NCBI GenBank assembly: GCA_030280995.1
Contig: JASXTE010000072.1
Span: 62,001-126,000, forward strand
Source: Hemileia vastatrix
Lineage: Eukaryota > Basidiomycota > Pucciniomycetes > Pucciniales > Zaghouaniaceae
Reading direction: 5' to 3'
Length of the DNA stretch: 64,000 bases
The position numbers were made by a program, and so were the translations under genes. Numbering within the stretch: the first letter of the stretch is position 1; every line of letters begins with the position of its first letter. The notes beneath the pieces are model-generated. The model was given only the letters and a program-made list of their open reading frames with translations, was not told the origin of the DNA and did no database searches. Below are positions 1-8,947 of the stretch, one piece after another.

Positions 1-834
1 AGTGCAATCAGTGGTGAATTATCCAGCGGACATGATCGAGCCACAATAACAAAATCGACTGTGAAGTTGAGCATTGTATTGACTGTGAATTACCTTTTTC
101 GGGTGACAAGCAAATTGATATCAAATGTTGTGCATTCATTGGACATGAACTCTTGGATTTGGAACACACTCGGCCTGTCACAATCACAAATGGACATCAG
201 AGTGAAGAGGATTCTCGTCTTGACGAGTCTCCTCAGTGAAGATGTTCTTTCAGCTTACCTTCAATTATCTTGTGGTCTGTATGTTTTTTCCTTTTACATC
301 TTCATGTGCTTCAAGAAGAAACTTCTTGGGTCCATAGAACACGATGAATTGAATTCAAATGACTTGGAGGAGAAGATGACTCTGGTTGCAAGTGTGACTG
401 ATGAGTTCGAGGGGACATTTTCACTGTTACCTTTGAATTGGTTCTTTTACACTCTGTTTGTCGTTTCTTCTTACTTGACATCTTCTCTGTGGCAAAGGAC
501 TGACCACAATCATCCTTTTAGGTATTCCCTCAATTCAGCCCTTTACTATACTTGCATGTTCACAACATTGTTCCTTTCGCTCTTGTTCATCTGTTGCCTA
601 CAAGAAAAGTTTAATCATCTGGTTTCACAAACTGCAAACAGGATGAAAGCGAAAATACTCTGTACCAAAGATTTGTACACTCTGATCAAGTTGGAAAAGT
701 CATTCAAGCACAAAGTAACAGTCTGGACAATCTGGCCAATCGACAAGTCACTCATACTGGCCTTCATGGGTTGCAACATCACCTTCAACATTCTCTTCAT
801 GCAAATACAAGAACAAATCAATCGGAGCAGATGA
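1..834 (+). CDS. Gustatory-receptor-like 7TM protein, 3' part (5' end outside window)
   Basis: The reading frame is open from base 1 and ends at 834, giving the last 277 residues of a receptor. The protein has several hydrophobic segments and ends with the family C-terminus: a VTVWTIWPIDKS block followed by a last membrane segment in which TFNILFMQIQ resembles the degenerate TYhhhhhQF motif of arthropod gustatory receptors. It is residue-for-residue the same as the complete receptor encoded on the minus strand at 29912-31084, except for the final residue (Arg here, Gly there). Those start residues are missing here only because the window begins inside the gene. Role by family: a plasma-membrane ligand-gated cation channel in chemosensory neurons. 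The ligand cannot be inferred. Confidence 0.68.
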   Translation, partial: SAISGELSSGHDRATITKSTVKLSIVLTVNYLFRVTSKLISNVVHSLDMNSWIWNTLGLSQSQMDIRVKRILVLTSLLSEDVLSAYLQLSCGLYVFSFYIFMCFKKKLLGSIEHDELNSNDLEEKMTLVASVTDEFEGTFSLLPLNWFFYTLFVVSSYLTSSLWQRTDHNHPFRYSLNSALYYTCMFTTLFLSLLFICCLQEKFNHLVSQTANRMKAKILCTKDLYTLIKLEKSFKHKVTVWTIWPIDKSLILAFMGCNITFNILFMQIQEQINRSR

Positions 835-846
835 TCTTTGTAGCTA
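1..846 (+). repeat. Arm 1 of a near-perfect inverted repeat (partner 29900-30745)
   Basis: Base p here pairs with base 30746-p on the other strand without any gap. The only difference I found is at 829 (A here, G in the complement of the partner). Identity stops at 846/29900, a few bases after the stop codon, and the flanks are then unrelated. The left limit is unknown because the window starts inside the repeat. Confidence 0.9.
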
Positions 847-1483
847 TCGATTCATAATAACTGATCATGACATAATTCAAAGCACCTTAAAAAAAACATT
901 ATTACTCAATCAAATATGCACACAAACGAGATTCCTGGAAAGCTACTTTCCCTCAATGACTGTCATCTGATCAATTATGTCGGTTAATGACAATGCACGG
1001 GCTATGAAGAGGAATGTAAGGGCCGTCAAATGTCATCAAGTTCTCAAGCTTCTTGTTTTAAAATGAAATTAAAACACCAGTCAATTTTTAACCCATACTT
1101 CAGTGGACAATGATGACAAATGCAATAATGGATACACTGGTTTTGTGTTGGATGAGGGTTTTTTTCAACACAGCAAAGTGTTATTCTGCTTCAATATTGC
1201 TGATGAGTTCTGTTTTTGTCTTTATTCAGAGTAAGAAGATAAGGAAACAATTTATCAGAAGAAAATAGTATTGGTTTGAATGAAAACAATAAAGTTACCC
1301 TGAGGCAAGATTGTTAAAAAAACACACATAAAGACAGATGATCTAAATTGGTGATTTAAATAGACTTGAATAATGTTTCCACCTTCGTTAATCCTGATGA
1401 ATCATTTGAAATAATTCCACTTGAGTAATACTTTAAATTGCACTTGTTCTCATTTTATTAAAAGTAAAAGTCTTAGGTGAAGA
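847..1483. other. Intergenic, no gene seen
   Basis: AT-rich sequence between the receptor end and the convergent serpin 3' end. I see no long open frame, RNA gene or repeat here. It should hold the 3' UTRs of the two convergent genes. Confidence 0.6.
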
Positions 1484-2644
1484 TCAAGGGTGGTGAAGTT
1501 TACCCAGGAAGATGGGTAAGTTTGCTTGTGTGTCGTAGATGATGAATGCGAAAGGTCTTTCGATTGCGATGTGCAGAGGTTGAGAAAAGTCAATTGATCT
1601 TAAGGAAATTTCAACCATAGTAACAGCTGCAGCTTTTGTTCCAACCTCATCTACTTCTATTGCAGTAGCATGAAGTATTTCGGAAACATACAGACCAGGA
1701 GGTGGAATCCCATTGATAGCAGAAAGATCACATGAACCATTAATGAATAAATCATCAGCACCCAAAGTTTTCATGTGATCTGTAATCGATGTCTTGGTGT
1801 CAAATTTAAATTTTGGCATGTGTAATTCGATTTTTCTTTCATTGCCACCAGAAGACACTCTGTTAGCTAAACTACACAAAGGAACCTTGGATATAATTGA
1901 GTTGATAGAAGTCGACTCAGGAGGGTAAATGATAACCATACTCATTTCATCGATGTAGGGTATTTCTATCAATTGCACCACATCATTTAATCCATCCAGA
2001 TGAACTTCTTCATAACCCATTGATCTTGTTACACTCATGAATTCAACAGGTTTGCCATTGGGATTTTCATTGATGTTGAATTGACGCTGATAAGCTCCTG
2101 AAAATTGTTTACTCCATTTGGATTCGAAGTACAAAGAATTGAGTAACAACATCACAGTCAATGGATCCGGTGGTGAAGTGAGTAATTTAGGAATTAATTT
2201 ATTAGTGGATTCATTTACCCAAGTATTCACTCGATCCATTACTTCATCACCTTGTGTTTCAAAGATTACTGTTTCAATCTTGGCATAATTCTTTTCAAGC
2301 GAAGATTTGAATTGAGGTGTAAGTGAATCGATGGACATGTGATTCTCATCAGCAACAATCATATTATTGATGAGTAATTTTGATTCAGCATTAGACTTTT
2401 TTTGGTAGCGATTGATCAGTTGATTATGAAAATCATCAATTTCATCCTGCTGGATTTCAGACGGTAGTCGAAGCGCATTGATCAATTTTAATTTGGTTTT
2501 ATTTTTTGCTCCACAAAGTAAAGTCGACAAAGCAGTCAGTAGACTTACGGGTGAAACCAATGTATTTGCTGTTGGTTCTTTGGTCACAATAAGTTTAAAG
2601 ATGTCATCGGCAAATTTGTCAGTTGCTTCACATATTTTAGACAT
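1484..2644 (-). CDS. Serpin (serine protease inhibitor), P1 Arg predicted
   Basis: An intronless frame of 386 residues, the normal length of a serpin. The N-terminal helix, the SPVSLLTALSTLLCGA stretch (SPxS motif) and the C-terminal RPFAFIIYD and GKLHHP segments are typical. The reactive-centre hinge EVGTKAAAVT matches the inhibitory consensus (P17 Glu, P15 Gly, P14 Thr, Ala at P12-P10, P8 Thr). Counting on gives P1-P1' = Arg-Ser (ISLR-SIDF), which predicts inhibition of trypsin-like proteases. There is no signal peptide at this Met, so it is either an intracellular clade B-like serpin or has an unseen upstream exon. Two trypsin-like proteases lie 20 kb away, but a functional link is only speculation. 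Confidence 0.93.
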   Translation of the reverse strand: MSKICEATDKFADDIFKLIVTKEPTANTLVSPVSLLTALSTLLCGAKNKTKLKLINALRLPSEIQQDEIDDFHNQLINRYQKKSNAESKLLINNMIVADENHMSIDSLTPQFKSSLEKNYAKIETVIFETQGDEVMDRVNTWVNESTNKLIPKLLTSPPDPLTVMLLLNSLYFESKWSKQFSGAYQRQFNINENPNGKPVEFMSVTRSMGYEEVHLDGLNDVVQLIEIPYIDEMSMVIIYPPESTSINSIISKVPLCSLANRVSSGGNERKIELHMPKFKFDTKTSITDHMKTLGADDLFINGSCDLSAINGIPPPGLYVSEILHATAIEVDEVGTKAAAVTMVEISLRSIDFSQPLHIAIERPFAFIIYDTQANLPIFLGKLHHP

Positions 2645-3547
2645 GATGCTGATATCAATGTTTTCACTTGAAATTATCGAATGTGGTGAGATGGTGAGGG
2701 CGATTGATTCAAGCTTCCCTTAAAGTAGCAGCAATAGTAACACTCAACGAATAGTAACACCCAGTAAACAATGTCGATGTCATTGGTAACGAAAATATTA
2801 TAATGAAAGAAACAATGTTTTATATGTTTTCAATGCACTCAAGTACTCAACTTGTAGGCTGGTGATTGCAATTGTTTCTTCGTTACCAACAATAGCTTAT
2901 CTAATGATATTGACTTATTATTAAGTTGTAGCTGATAGTTGCAAATACTAAGGTGAACTGAAGTGGTGAATAGATTGAATGATTGATAAGTTCTGCGTCA
3001 GCATTGATGATGAATAAAGGTGTTGAAAAATGATTTTTCAATGCCACCGGTATTTGTAAACACTTTACTCATTCCCCTTACGCACCAGCTGTTTTGCTGC
3101 GTTAGTGCTGCCATCGCTTGATTGTTGCACAAAGAAATTAAAATTCTGGTTAAAAGCTGGTTCAGAGTTCTTTGTCCTCAACTTTCTTTTTGTCTCTCTG
3201 TTATTTGCATCGCGATAGTAAAATCTTGTATCAATAAAATATTTGTCAATGATTCTCTGTTTTAACTTTCGTACTTTTGTGTATTGATCTGTAAAAGGTA
3301 CAAAAGTAAATGTCTCTTTGCACTCTTTTACATTAATTGAATTTTTAATCTTTTTTGGTTGTCACCAGTGAAGTCAATTGAACAGACACAAAAACAGTTC
3401 CTCTAGAAAGTTCTAACATCGAAAAAGAAGCACTTGTAAGTCAATTTTGAGAGTTAAACTCACTGTTGTGAATTACAGATGATTTTCAGGCATTCAATCA
3501 GGTTATAAATTAGAATGGCGTTTAATCAGTCAATTCATCATCGTAAT
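2645..3547. other. Intergenic, no gene seen
   Basis: Region between the serpin start and the GTPase 3' end, both on the minus strand. It should include the serpin promoter and 5' UTR and the GTPase 3' UTR. I could not point to a specific site. Confidence 0.55.
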
Positions 3548-5731
3548 TTACTCCTCTTGCACAGCGACCAGATCATCGTAACCACCAGATAGAATATTGA
3601 TGGATGCAGTTGAGGATCTACGATAAGTTGGTGATTGGTCTAACTGTAGTAAGAAAGATCGAAGTTCTTGTATACTTTTAAATGTACGGTTAGAACATGA
3701 AGAAGAGTACTTGGGCATCAATCGAGATATTATAAGAGAAATTTTTTGTTCCTCCTTCAGTTTGGGATCCATGGAAATTACTGCTCTTCGCACAAACATA
3801 AATGCAGCTTCACCTTCTTGTTGTTGAAGACTGTCATTGTTTGCATTTCCACTTGTTGATTGATTTTTAACAGCTAAAAATGACTTGGCTCGACCAAAGA
3901 CTCTTTTAAGATAAGCAGACCAACCACGAGCATCTTGAGCGTGTGTTTTATCATAAAAGTAATGACTTTTTTCATTGACTATTCTATCAACTTGATGCAC
4001 AGTGACATTTTTAAAATCTTCAAGAGAAGAACCAAAATGTTTCAAATTAAATAATCGATCGATAGACTCTTCAACACCAGTGACACTTAGAACTTGAGAA
4101 CTTTGTCCATTGACCATTGACTTTTCAATTATTTCAATTTCTTCTTGGTAAGTTGACTTGGAAACTTCAAGTACTTGCATTAGTTTGTCGTCTCTGTATT
4201 CGGTTGATTTGTTTTTTTCTAAATTGATGAGAAATTGTAAATATTCAAGTCGAGAATCGTTGTAGTAAGTTATCGAATTGTGTTTGAGGAAAGAACCAAA
4301 TTTTGCTGCAATTTTTTCTATTTCTCGATGTTCGTACTTGTACTCTTCGATGAGTTCTTGTAAATCAGAGATAATTTGCTGTTTGGTTAGACGAAGATCA
4401 GCATTATTTTGAATCATCTGTTTAACTGATTCATTTTCAACCAGAACTGTTTTTTCATCATATTGGTATGTGATGTGCATGTGTTGTGCAAAGTCGTGGC
4501 CACATTTAATGCAAAAGTTGGTTCCTCTCATTGCTTCACAATTTTTAAGGACAAGATTGTTGGTTGTTTCGAGTTCAACATCTCTCACATGACAGTGATC
4601 ATGACATAAAGTGATGTAATTTGTTTTTCTTATTCCATCGAGTTCTGTTACTTTAACACATTCACTGTTGGTACAAACAGTTCGTGGATATGAAAGATCC
4701 ACTCTGATGAGATCAATTTTACTGACCATAAGTTCTTTCATCAAATTGTTACAATCTTCATCGATATCTTGTATTCTTTCTTTTTCACGTTTCAAGTGTT
4801 CAACATTGATTGCAATATTTTTAGTTATTTCAGCCATCGGTTTGGTCAATCGAAGGATTGACAGTCGTGCATTGTTAAGTGACAAAGTTTGTTGAATTGG
4901 ATGAGGAGGAAGATCATGAATGTAATCTAAAAGTCGAGCAATTTCTTTCACACAATGAGTCCAACATTTTCGACTGGCTTCAAGAACATTGTCATCATGA
5001 TCAATTCCATGTTGCATTTGAGCAAGTAATCGATACCCTTCACTTTCAAAGTAATAAACATTATCCTTCGTTAGAACAATGTCATTGGCTCGTCTTGCAA
5101 GATGAGCTTTGAGTGATGTCATCGAATCACCTGGTCGAAAGTCTGTACTTTTCATTCGAGTAAAAGCAAAGATAATATTTTTTATGGCTGATCGATGTAA
5201 ATGTGTTAACAATTGTTCTACACAATATTTAAATGTTACCGAAAGTCTTGCTTCATTTGGTTTGAGTAAATTAATAATTGCATGAAGTGATGGTAATGAT
5301 GAAATTGTATTTAAAATATTGCGTAAATTTTTTGCCTCTTGACAATCACCACGAGTATCACCAAAACCAGGAGTATCGATTATTCTTATTATTTGGTTGC
5401 CAAAGGCAAATCGATGTACTTTGGTACGTTGAGTTGCAGATTGACCAGGTGAAAAGACTTCTTCATCATTCAAGTCACCATTTTGAATAACTTTTTGTGC
5501 CAAATCGTTATCAGTAATTGTAAATTGATTGGGAATAAGAGTAAGTAATTTTCCTTTCATTGCAATGTCAAGTGTTGGATAAGCCAAGTAATTTGCAAAG
5601 GCATTGATGAAAGTAGACTTTCCCACTCCTGTTTCACCTAAGATGAGGATGTTCAGTTCTTCCAGTGGTTCTAATGCATCCAAAGATTCCTGTTCAATCA
5701 AGTATAAAGTTTGACATGACTTTTTCATCAT
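3548..5731 (-). CDS. Large P-loop GTPase-like protein with Cys/His cluster and coiled coils
   Basis: 727 residues from ATG ATG. The G domain is at the N-terminus: G1 GETGVGKS at residues 32-39, a G2 region near residue 100, G3 DTPG at 119-122, and FTRMKS near 190 at the place where G4 (NKxD) is expected, so the canonical G4 is absent. This pattern fits the AIG1/septin-like P-loop proteins often left uncharacterised in invertebrates. Residues about 300-350 and 430-520 look like coiled coil. Between them is a Cys/His cluster (Cys 353, 358, 376, 380, 398, 407, 410 and nearby His) that could bind zinc. The cellular role is unknown. The Cys-rich ORF immediately upstream is in the same reading frame and is separated only by a TGA and one codon, so the true protein may be longer. 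Confidence 0.8.
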   Translation of the reverse strand: MMKKSCQTLYLIEQESLDALEPLEELNILILGETGVGKSTFINAFANYLAYPTLDIAMKGKLLTLIPNQFTITDNDLAQKVIQNGDLNDEEVFSPGQSATQRTKVHRFAFGNQIIRIIDTPGFGDTRGDCQEAKNLRNILNTISSLPSLHAIINLLKPNEARLSVTFKYCVEQLLTHLHRSAIKNIIFAFTRMKSTDFRPGDSMTSLKAHLARRANDIVLTKDNVYYFESEGYRLLAQMQHGIDHDDNVLEASRKCWTHCVKEIARLLDYIHDLPPHPIQQTLSLNNARLSILRLTKPMAEITKNIAINVEHLKREKERIQDIDEDCNNLMKELMVSKIDLIRVDLSYPRTVCTNSECVKVTELDGIRKTNYITLCHDHCHVRDVELETTNNLVLKNCEAMRGTNFCIKCGHDFAQHMHITYQYDEKTVLVENESVKQMIQNNADLRLTKQQIISDLQELIEEYKYEHREIEKIAAKFGSFLKHNSITYYNDSRLEYLQFLINLEKNKSTEYRDDKLMQVLEVSKSTYQEEIEIIEKSMVNGQSSQVLSVTGVEESIDRLFNLKHFGSSLEDFKNVTVHQVDRIVNEKSHYFYDKTHAQDARGWSAYLKRVFGRAKSFLAVKNQSTSGNANNDSLQQQEGEAAFMFVRRAVISMDPKLKEEQKISLIISRLMPKYSSSCSNRTFKSIQELRSFLLQLDQSPTYRRSSTASINILSGGYDDLVAVQEE

Positions 5732-5734
5732 ACT

Positions 5735-6410
5735 TCAAATTAACTTTAAGTTTACCTTAAGTTTACTCCTTGATGGTTCTTGAATGGGATGTTTGTTGCA
5801 ACCAAACTGACACTGATCAACTTCACTGATGCCACATTCACATGCAAAACGACCATCCAAGCCGAACTCAACGTAAGACGAACAATCGACACAAATCCAT
5901 CGTTGACGTGAACTTTCACATCCGTCGATTGGACATTTGATGAATAAGTCTCTCCTGTTGACACATTTGGGAAAGCTGATTGCTTTATTACTTTTAAAAG
6001 ATCCATTCTTTGAACAAACTTGGGGTGAAGTTGATTTTGTCTCTTCACTCAGGGAATTTGTTTCTTCCTGTGTGAACTTGAAATTAAAAATTAATTACAA
6101 CAATAATCACAATCAACTTTTACACCGTAAAGTAACTTACTTGAATTTTTTTCATCGATCCTGGTAACATCGGATGATTTTGACAAGAAAATTCACAACT
6201 TTCAAATTTACTCACACCACAATCACATTGCAACAAATCATGCTGAGGACTTAATTGAACATAGCTGCCACACATAATACATAACCACTTTTGTTCTTGA
6301 GCAGTACACTCATCAACTGGACAGATGAATATTTTTTTACCATCTGTACACTTGGGTAAATCTAATGGTTCTTTGCTCAAGAAAAAACCAGACTGCATAT
6401 TGATATGCAA
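5735..6410 (-). CDS. Cys-rich double-repeat ORF, two exons, in frame upstream of the GTPase
   Basis: Exon 1 (6141-6410) starts at ATG and ends at a GTAAGT donor. The intron (6077-6140, 64 bp) ends in TTTCAAG, and exon 2 (5735-6076) continues in phase, giving 203 residues. The protein contains two similar modules. Each begins C-P-[VI]-D-x-C and continues with W-[LI]-C-[IV]-x-C-x-S-Y-V, then C-[DE]-C-G-[VI]-S, and closes with C-x-[FS]-x-C-x-x-H-P. The spacing suggests zinc binding. The frame stops at TGA 5735-5737, one codon before the GTPase ATG and in the same frame. It may be the N-terminal part of the GTPase protein or a separate small protein. I do not recognise the domain. Confidence 0.62.
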
Positions 6411-7182
6411 TTTTTATGTATGAACAAATATCAATGACTGTGACAAAGACAAAATCAAAAGTAAATCTTCCTCCAACCTCGATATTTGTTCACCGGATTT
6501 CTCTTGAACCTGAATTCATATTTTCCTGTCTCTGTGGTTCCATTGAATCACTTGCATCAGTTCAATCGATTGATCAATTGATTCAACTGACAGGAAAGAG
6601 TCATCATCATCATGTTATTAGCATCTTTCGTGGTTGAGGATGTTCAACAAAGTCGATTACATCGATATCCTGTCAATGTTAATGTTGATGAACCAAGCAG
6701 ATGAACAATTTGCATTAGATTATATTCTTTTTGTACATCTGTGACTCGAAACAGCTGAATGTTTTGTCATTTCTACCCACTTTTGTTGTAACAGCAAATA
6801 AAACAAAACGAAAAGCAAGTTCCACCCACCTTCACGTGTTGTCACTTGGTGTTCTGTTCTCAACTGTTTCATCAAGTAAAGTAATGAATGAAATTACCGG
6901 TCGAATTTCCTTAACAACAGGTAAACAAAAAATCATCATAATGAATATGACATCCGGTCGACGGCGAAGAACAGTTGTGCTTTTGTCTTTTTTTTCTTTC
7001 TTGTCTTTCTTTTCTTTCTTTTCTTTCAAGGACTTGCCTGTTATTGCTGTCAATTGTCAATTGCAATAACAATGTCATTTTTACGACTGTGATGGTTTCT
7101 TCATGCCAATCGTTATTTTACGAATGAAAAGTGAACTTTTCTCCCACGACTTTTAATCATTTCGTCATCTCAACATTTCAAA
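6411..7182. other. Intergenic between divergent genes, pyrimidine-rich tract
   Basis: This is the shared upstream region of the minus-strand Cys-rich/GTPase unit and the plus-strand DEG/ENaC gene. It holds a C/T-rich low-complexity tract at about 6986-7028 (repeats of TTTCTTTC type). Open frames here have no protein-like features. Confidence 0.55.
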
Positions 7183-8670
7183 ATGATTCATTCCAAGTCA
7201 GCAAGAATACAGACAAAGATGTTGTCCTCTCGGTTAGAACCTTCGCCTTTTGCCAGTTCATCTTTCATCACTCACGGTTCGCAAGATTTTTACAAGTACA
7301 CAACAAGGAGAAGATGTCACAATGAATTTTACAATAATTTACTTAATTCAACAAATAAACAAGTTACATCAACGTATAAATTAGATTCAAGTAAATTGTT
7401 TAAAATGTTTTTCATCTTCATCTGTATCACTGGTAATATTTATCAAGTTGCTCAACTGAGTGATGAATATTTCCAATATGCAATCGTCAGTGTAATCAAA
7501 GATGAATACGACAACACAATTGGAGTGCCTAAAGTGACATATTTATTCAAAATGGTTGATGTAATCAATTGGACACATTTCTTTCGAATGACTGGTGATT
7601 CGATGGAAACTTGTCAAATACCAGGTTGGAACAATCAATCCATTCCAAAAGAGGAAGAAATGGTCAGTGTGACCAAAAAATGGAGAACAAGTACACAAGT
7701 GAAATATTTGTTTTGCATTTCAAATCTTCTCAAATTGAAAGATTGGAATGCAATGACACTCAAAGCAGATCAACTGTTTTCAGATGTATTTTCAGTGACA
7801 AATCATTATTCACTTCATCGATACAACTTTTCCGAGTACTTTGATGTGGAAGAGTTTTACAAAGTTCGCTTCAAAGGATTCACTTTGACAGCTAAAGAAA
7901 CTTTCAGAAGCAAATTCAATGGTTCAATTAATCAAATAAAACTTCAAATTGCTCAAGATGGACAACTGTTTCGTATTTTACTCAGACCAAGTGACAAATT
8001 GTCAAACTATCGTGTTTCACTGTCAACTTTACATGAACAAGTAACATTTCAAACTCGACGGGTGACACTTCGTTATTCCAATACTCGACACATCATTGCA
8101 TCAAATGAATATCGAACACGTCGATTACCTCCACCTTATTCATCAATGTGTCGTAATTATTCATCTCGACATAAAATTCATGAAGACTGTATGAAACAAC
8201 TTGGCATCACTTTGTACAAATCATTTATTCCTGGTCCATCAATTTATCCCAATGAATCAATTATCTTTGATGATACAAATGTTGTCGTTCAAACTCAAAA
8301 CATACCAATTATTACACAAATTCCTGATGCAAATAACACCTGGTATGAAAAGGTAAACAAAATAGTCAGTCATTGTGAAAATTTGATAAAGAATCAAGAA
8401 TGTGCCAGCAGCGATATGATTCCAATACTTTTATCAGCTCAATCGTATCCAATTGAATCATTAGTTTATGTTGGTGCATTTTATCCATCAAGTTCAGTAT
8501 CATTTATACCACAAATTGATTTAACAGCATACGTTACACAACTTGGTTCAACAACAGGTTTTTGGCTGGGAATAAGTTTTTTAAATGTTCTCATCTTCAT
8601 CAAAGGTTTTTTCGTCAAAACCAAACAACTCATCACCAAGAGATCACATTCATCCGGAAGTTGTAAGTAA
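7183..8670 (+). CDS. DEG/ENaC (pickpocket-like) channel subunit, single unit
   Basis: 495 residues, one exon. TM1 is at about residues 73-92 and TM2 at about 456-475. TM2 contains GFWLGIS, in which Gly-Ile-Ser (463-465) occupies the G-x-S selectivity-filter position of DEG/ENaC channels. The extracellular part has RRLPPPYSSMC at about 313-323, the same motif found in each unit of the big channel genes at 24.7 and 31.4 kb (LPxPYDTxC). The usual post-TM1 TIC motif is changed to VPKVTY, without the Cys. A paralog lies at 61025-62373. By family it is a trimeric, voltage-independent, amiloride-type Na+ channel in the plasma membrane. The start at 7183 gives a 70-residue Ser/Thr-rich cytoplasmic tail, and an internal Met is possible. 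Confidence 0.78.
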   Translation: MIHSKSARIQTKMLSSRLEPSPFASSSFITHGSQDFYKYTTRRRCHNEFYNNLLNSTNKQVTSTYKLDSSKLFKMFFIFICITGNIYQVAQLSDEYFQYAIVSVIKDEYDNTIGVPKVTYLFKMVDVINWTHFFRMTGDSMETCQIPGWNNQSIPKEEEMVSVTKKWRTSTQVKYLFCISNLLKLKDWNAMTLKADQLFSDVFSVTNHYSLHRYNFSEYFDVEEFYKVRFKGFTLTAKETFRSKFNGSINQIKLQIAQDGQLFRILLRPSDKLSNYRVSLSTLHEQVTFQTRRVTLRYSNTRHIIASNEYRTRRLPPPYSSMCRNYSSRHKIHEDCMKQLGITLYKSFIPGPSIYPNESIIFDDTNVVVQTQNIPIITQIPDANNTWYEKVNKIVSHCENLIKNQECASSDMIPILLSAQSYPIESLVYVGAFYPSSSVSFIPQIDLTAYVTQLGSTTGFWLGISFLNVLIFIKGFFVKTKQLITKRSHSSGSCK

Positions 8671-8947
8671 CAACAACAACAACAACCAATTCTTCTTTCA
8701 TCCATGTAACTTTTTTTTTATCCACTTTGACACCTTTCAAGGTTAACAAAAAAAGCAAAACAAATGTCAAGGATGAAAGACTTTTCTTGTGTAATCATTA
8801 CGTAGTCAAAGTGTTCTTGTATAACATGAATTGATTGTCAGCAGTCACTAATTAAAAGCACTAAATTATTATTTGCCTTTGTCTTTGAGTTGACTTCATT
8901 GACGAATTAGTGAGTCAAGTTGAGGACAAGTTGAAAAGTCATTTAAA

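Noticed and set aside
5752..6048. 98-codon frame on the minus strand upstream of the GTPase
   Set aside because: Out of frame with the Cys-rich exon that occupies the same bases and has a repeated, conserved-looking pattern.
6731..7069. 112-codon open frame upstream of the DEG/ENaC gene
   Set aside because: Covers a C/T-rich low-complexity tract in a promoter region; no domain, and an equally long frame exists on the other strand.
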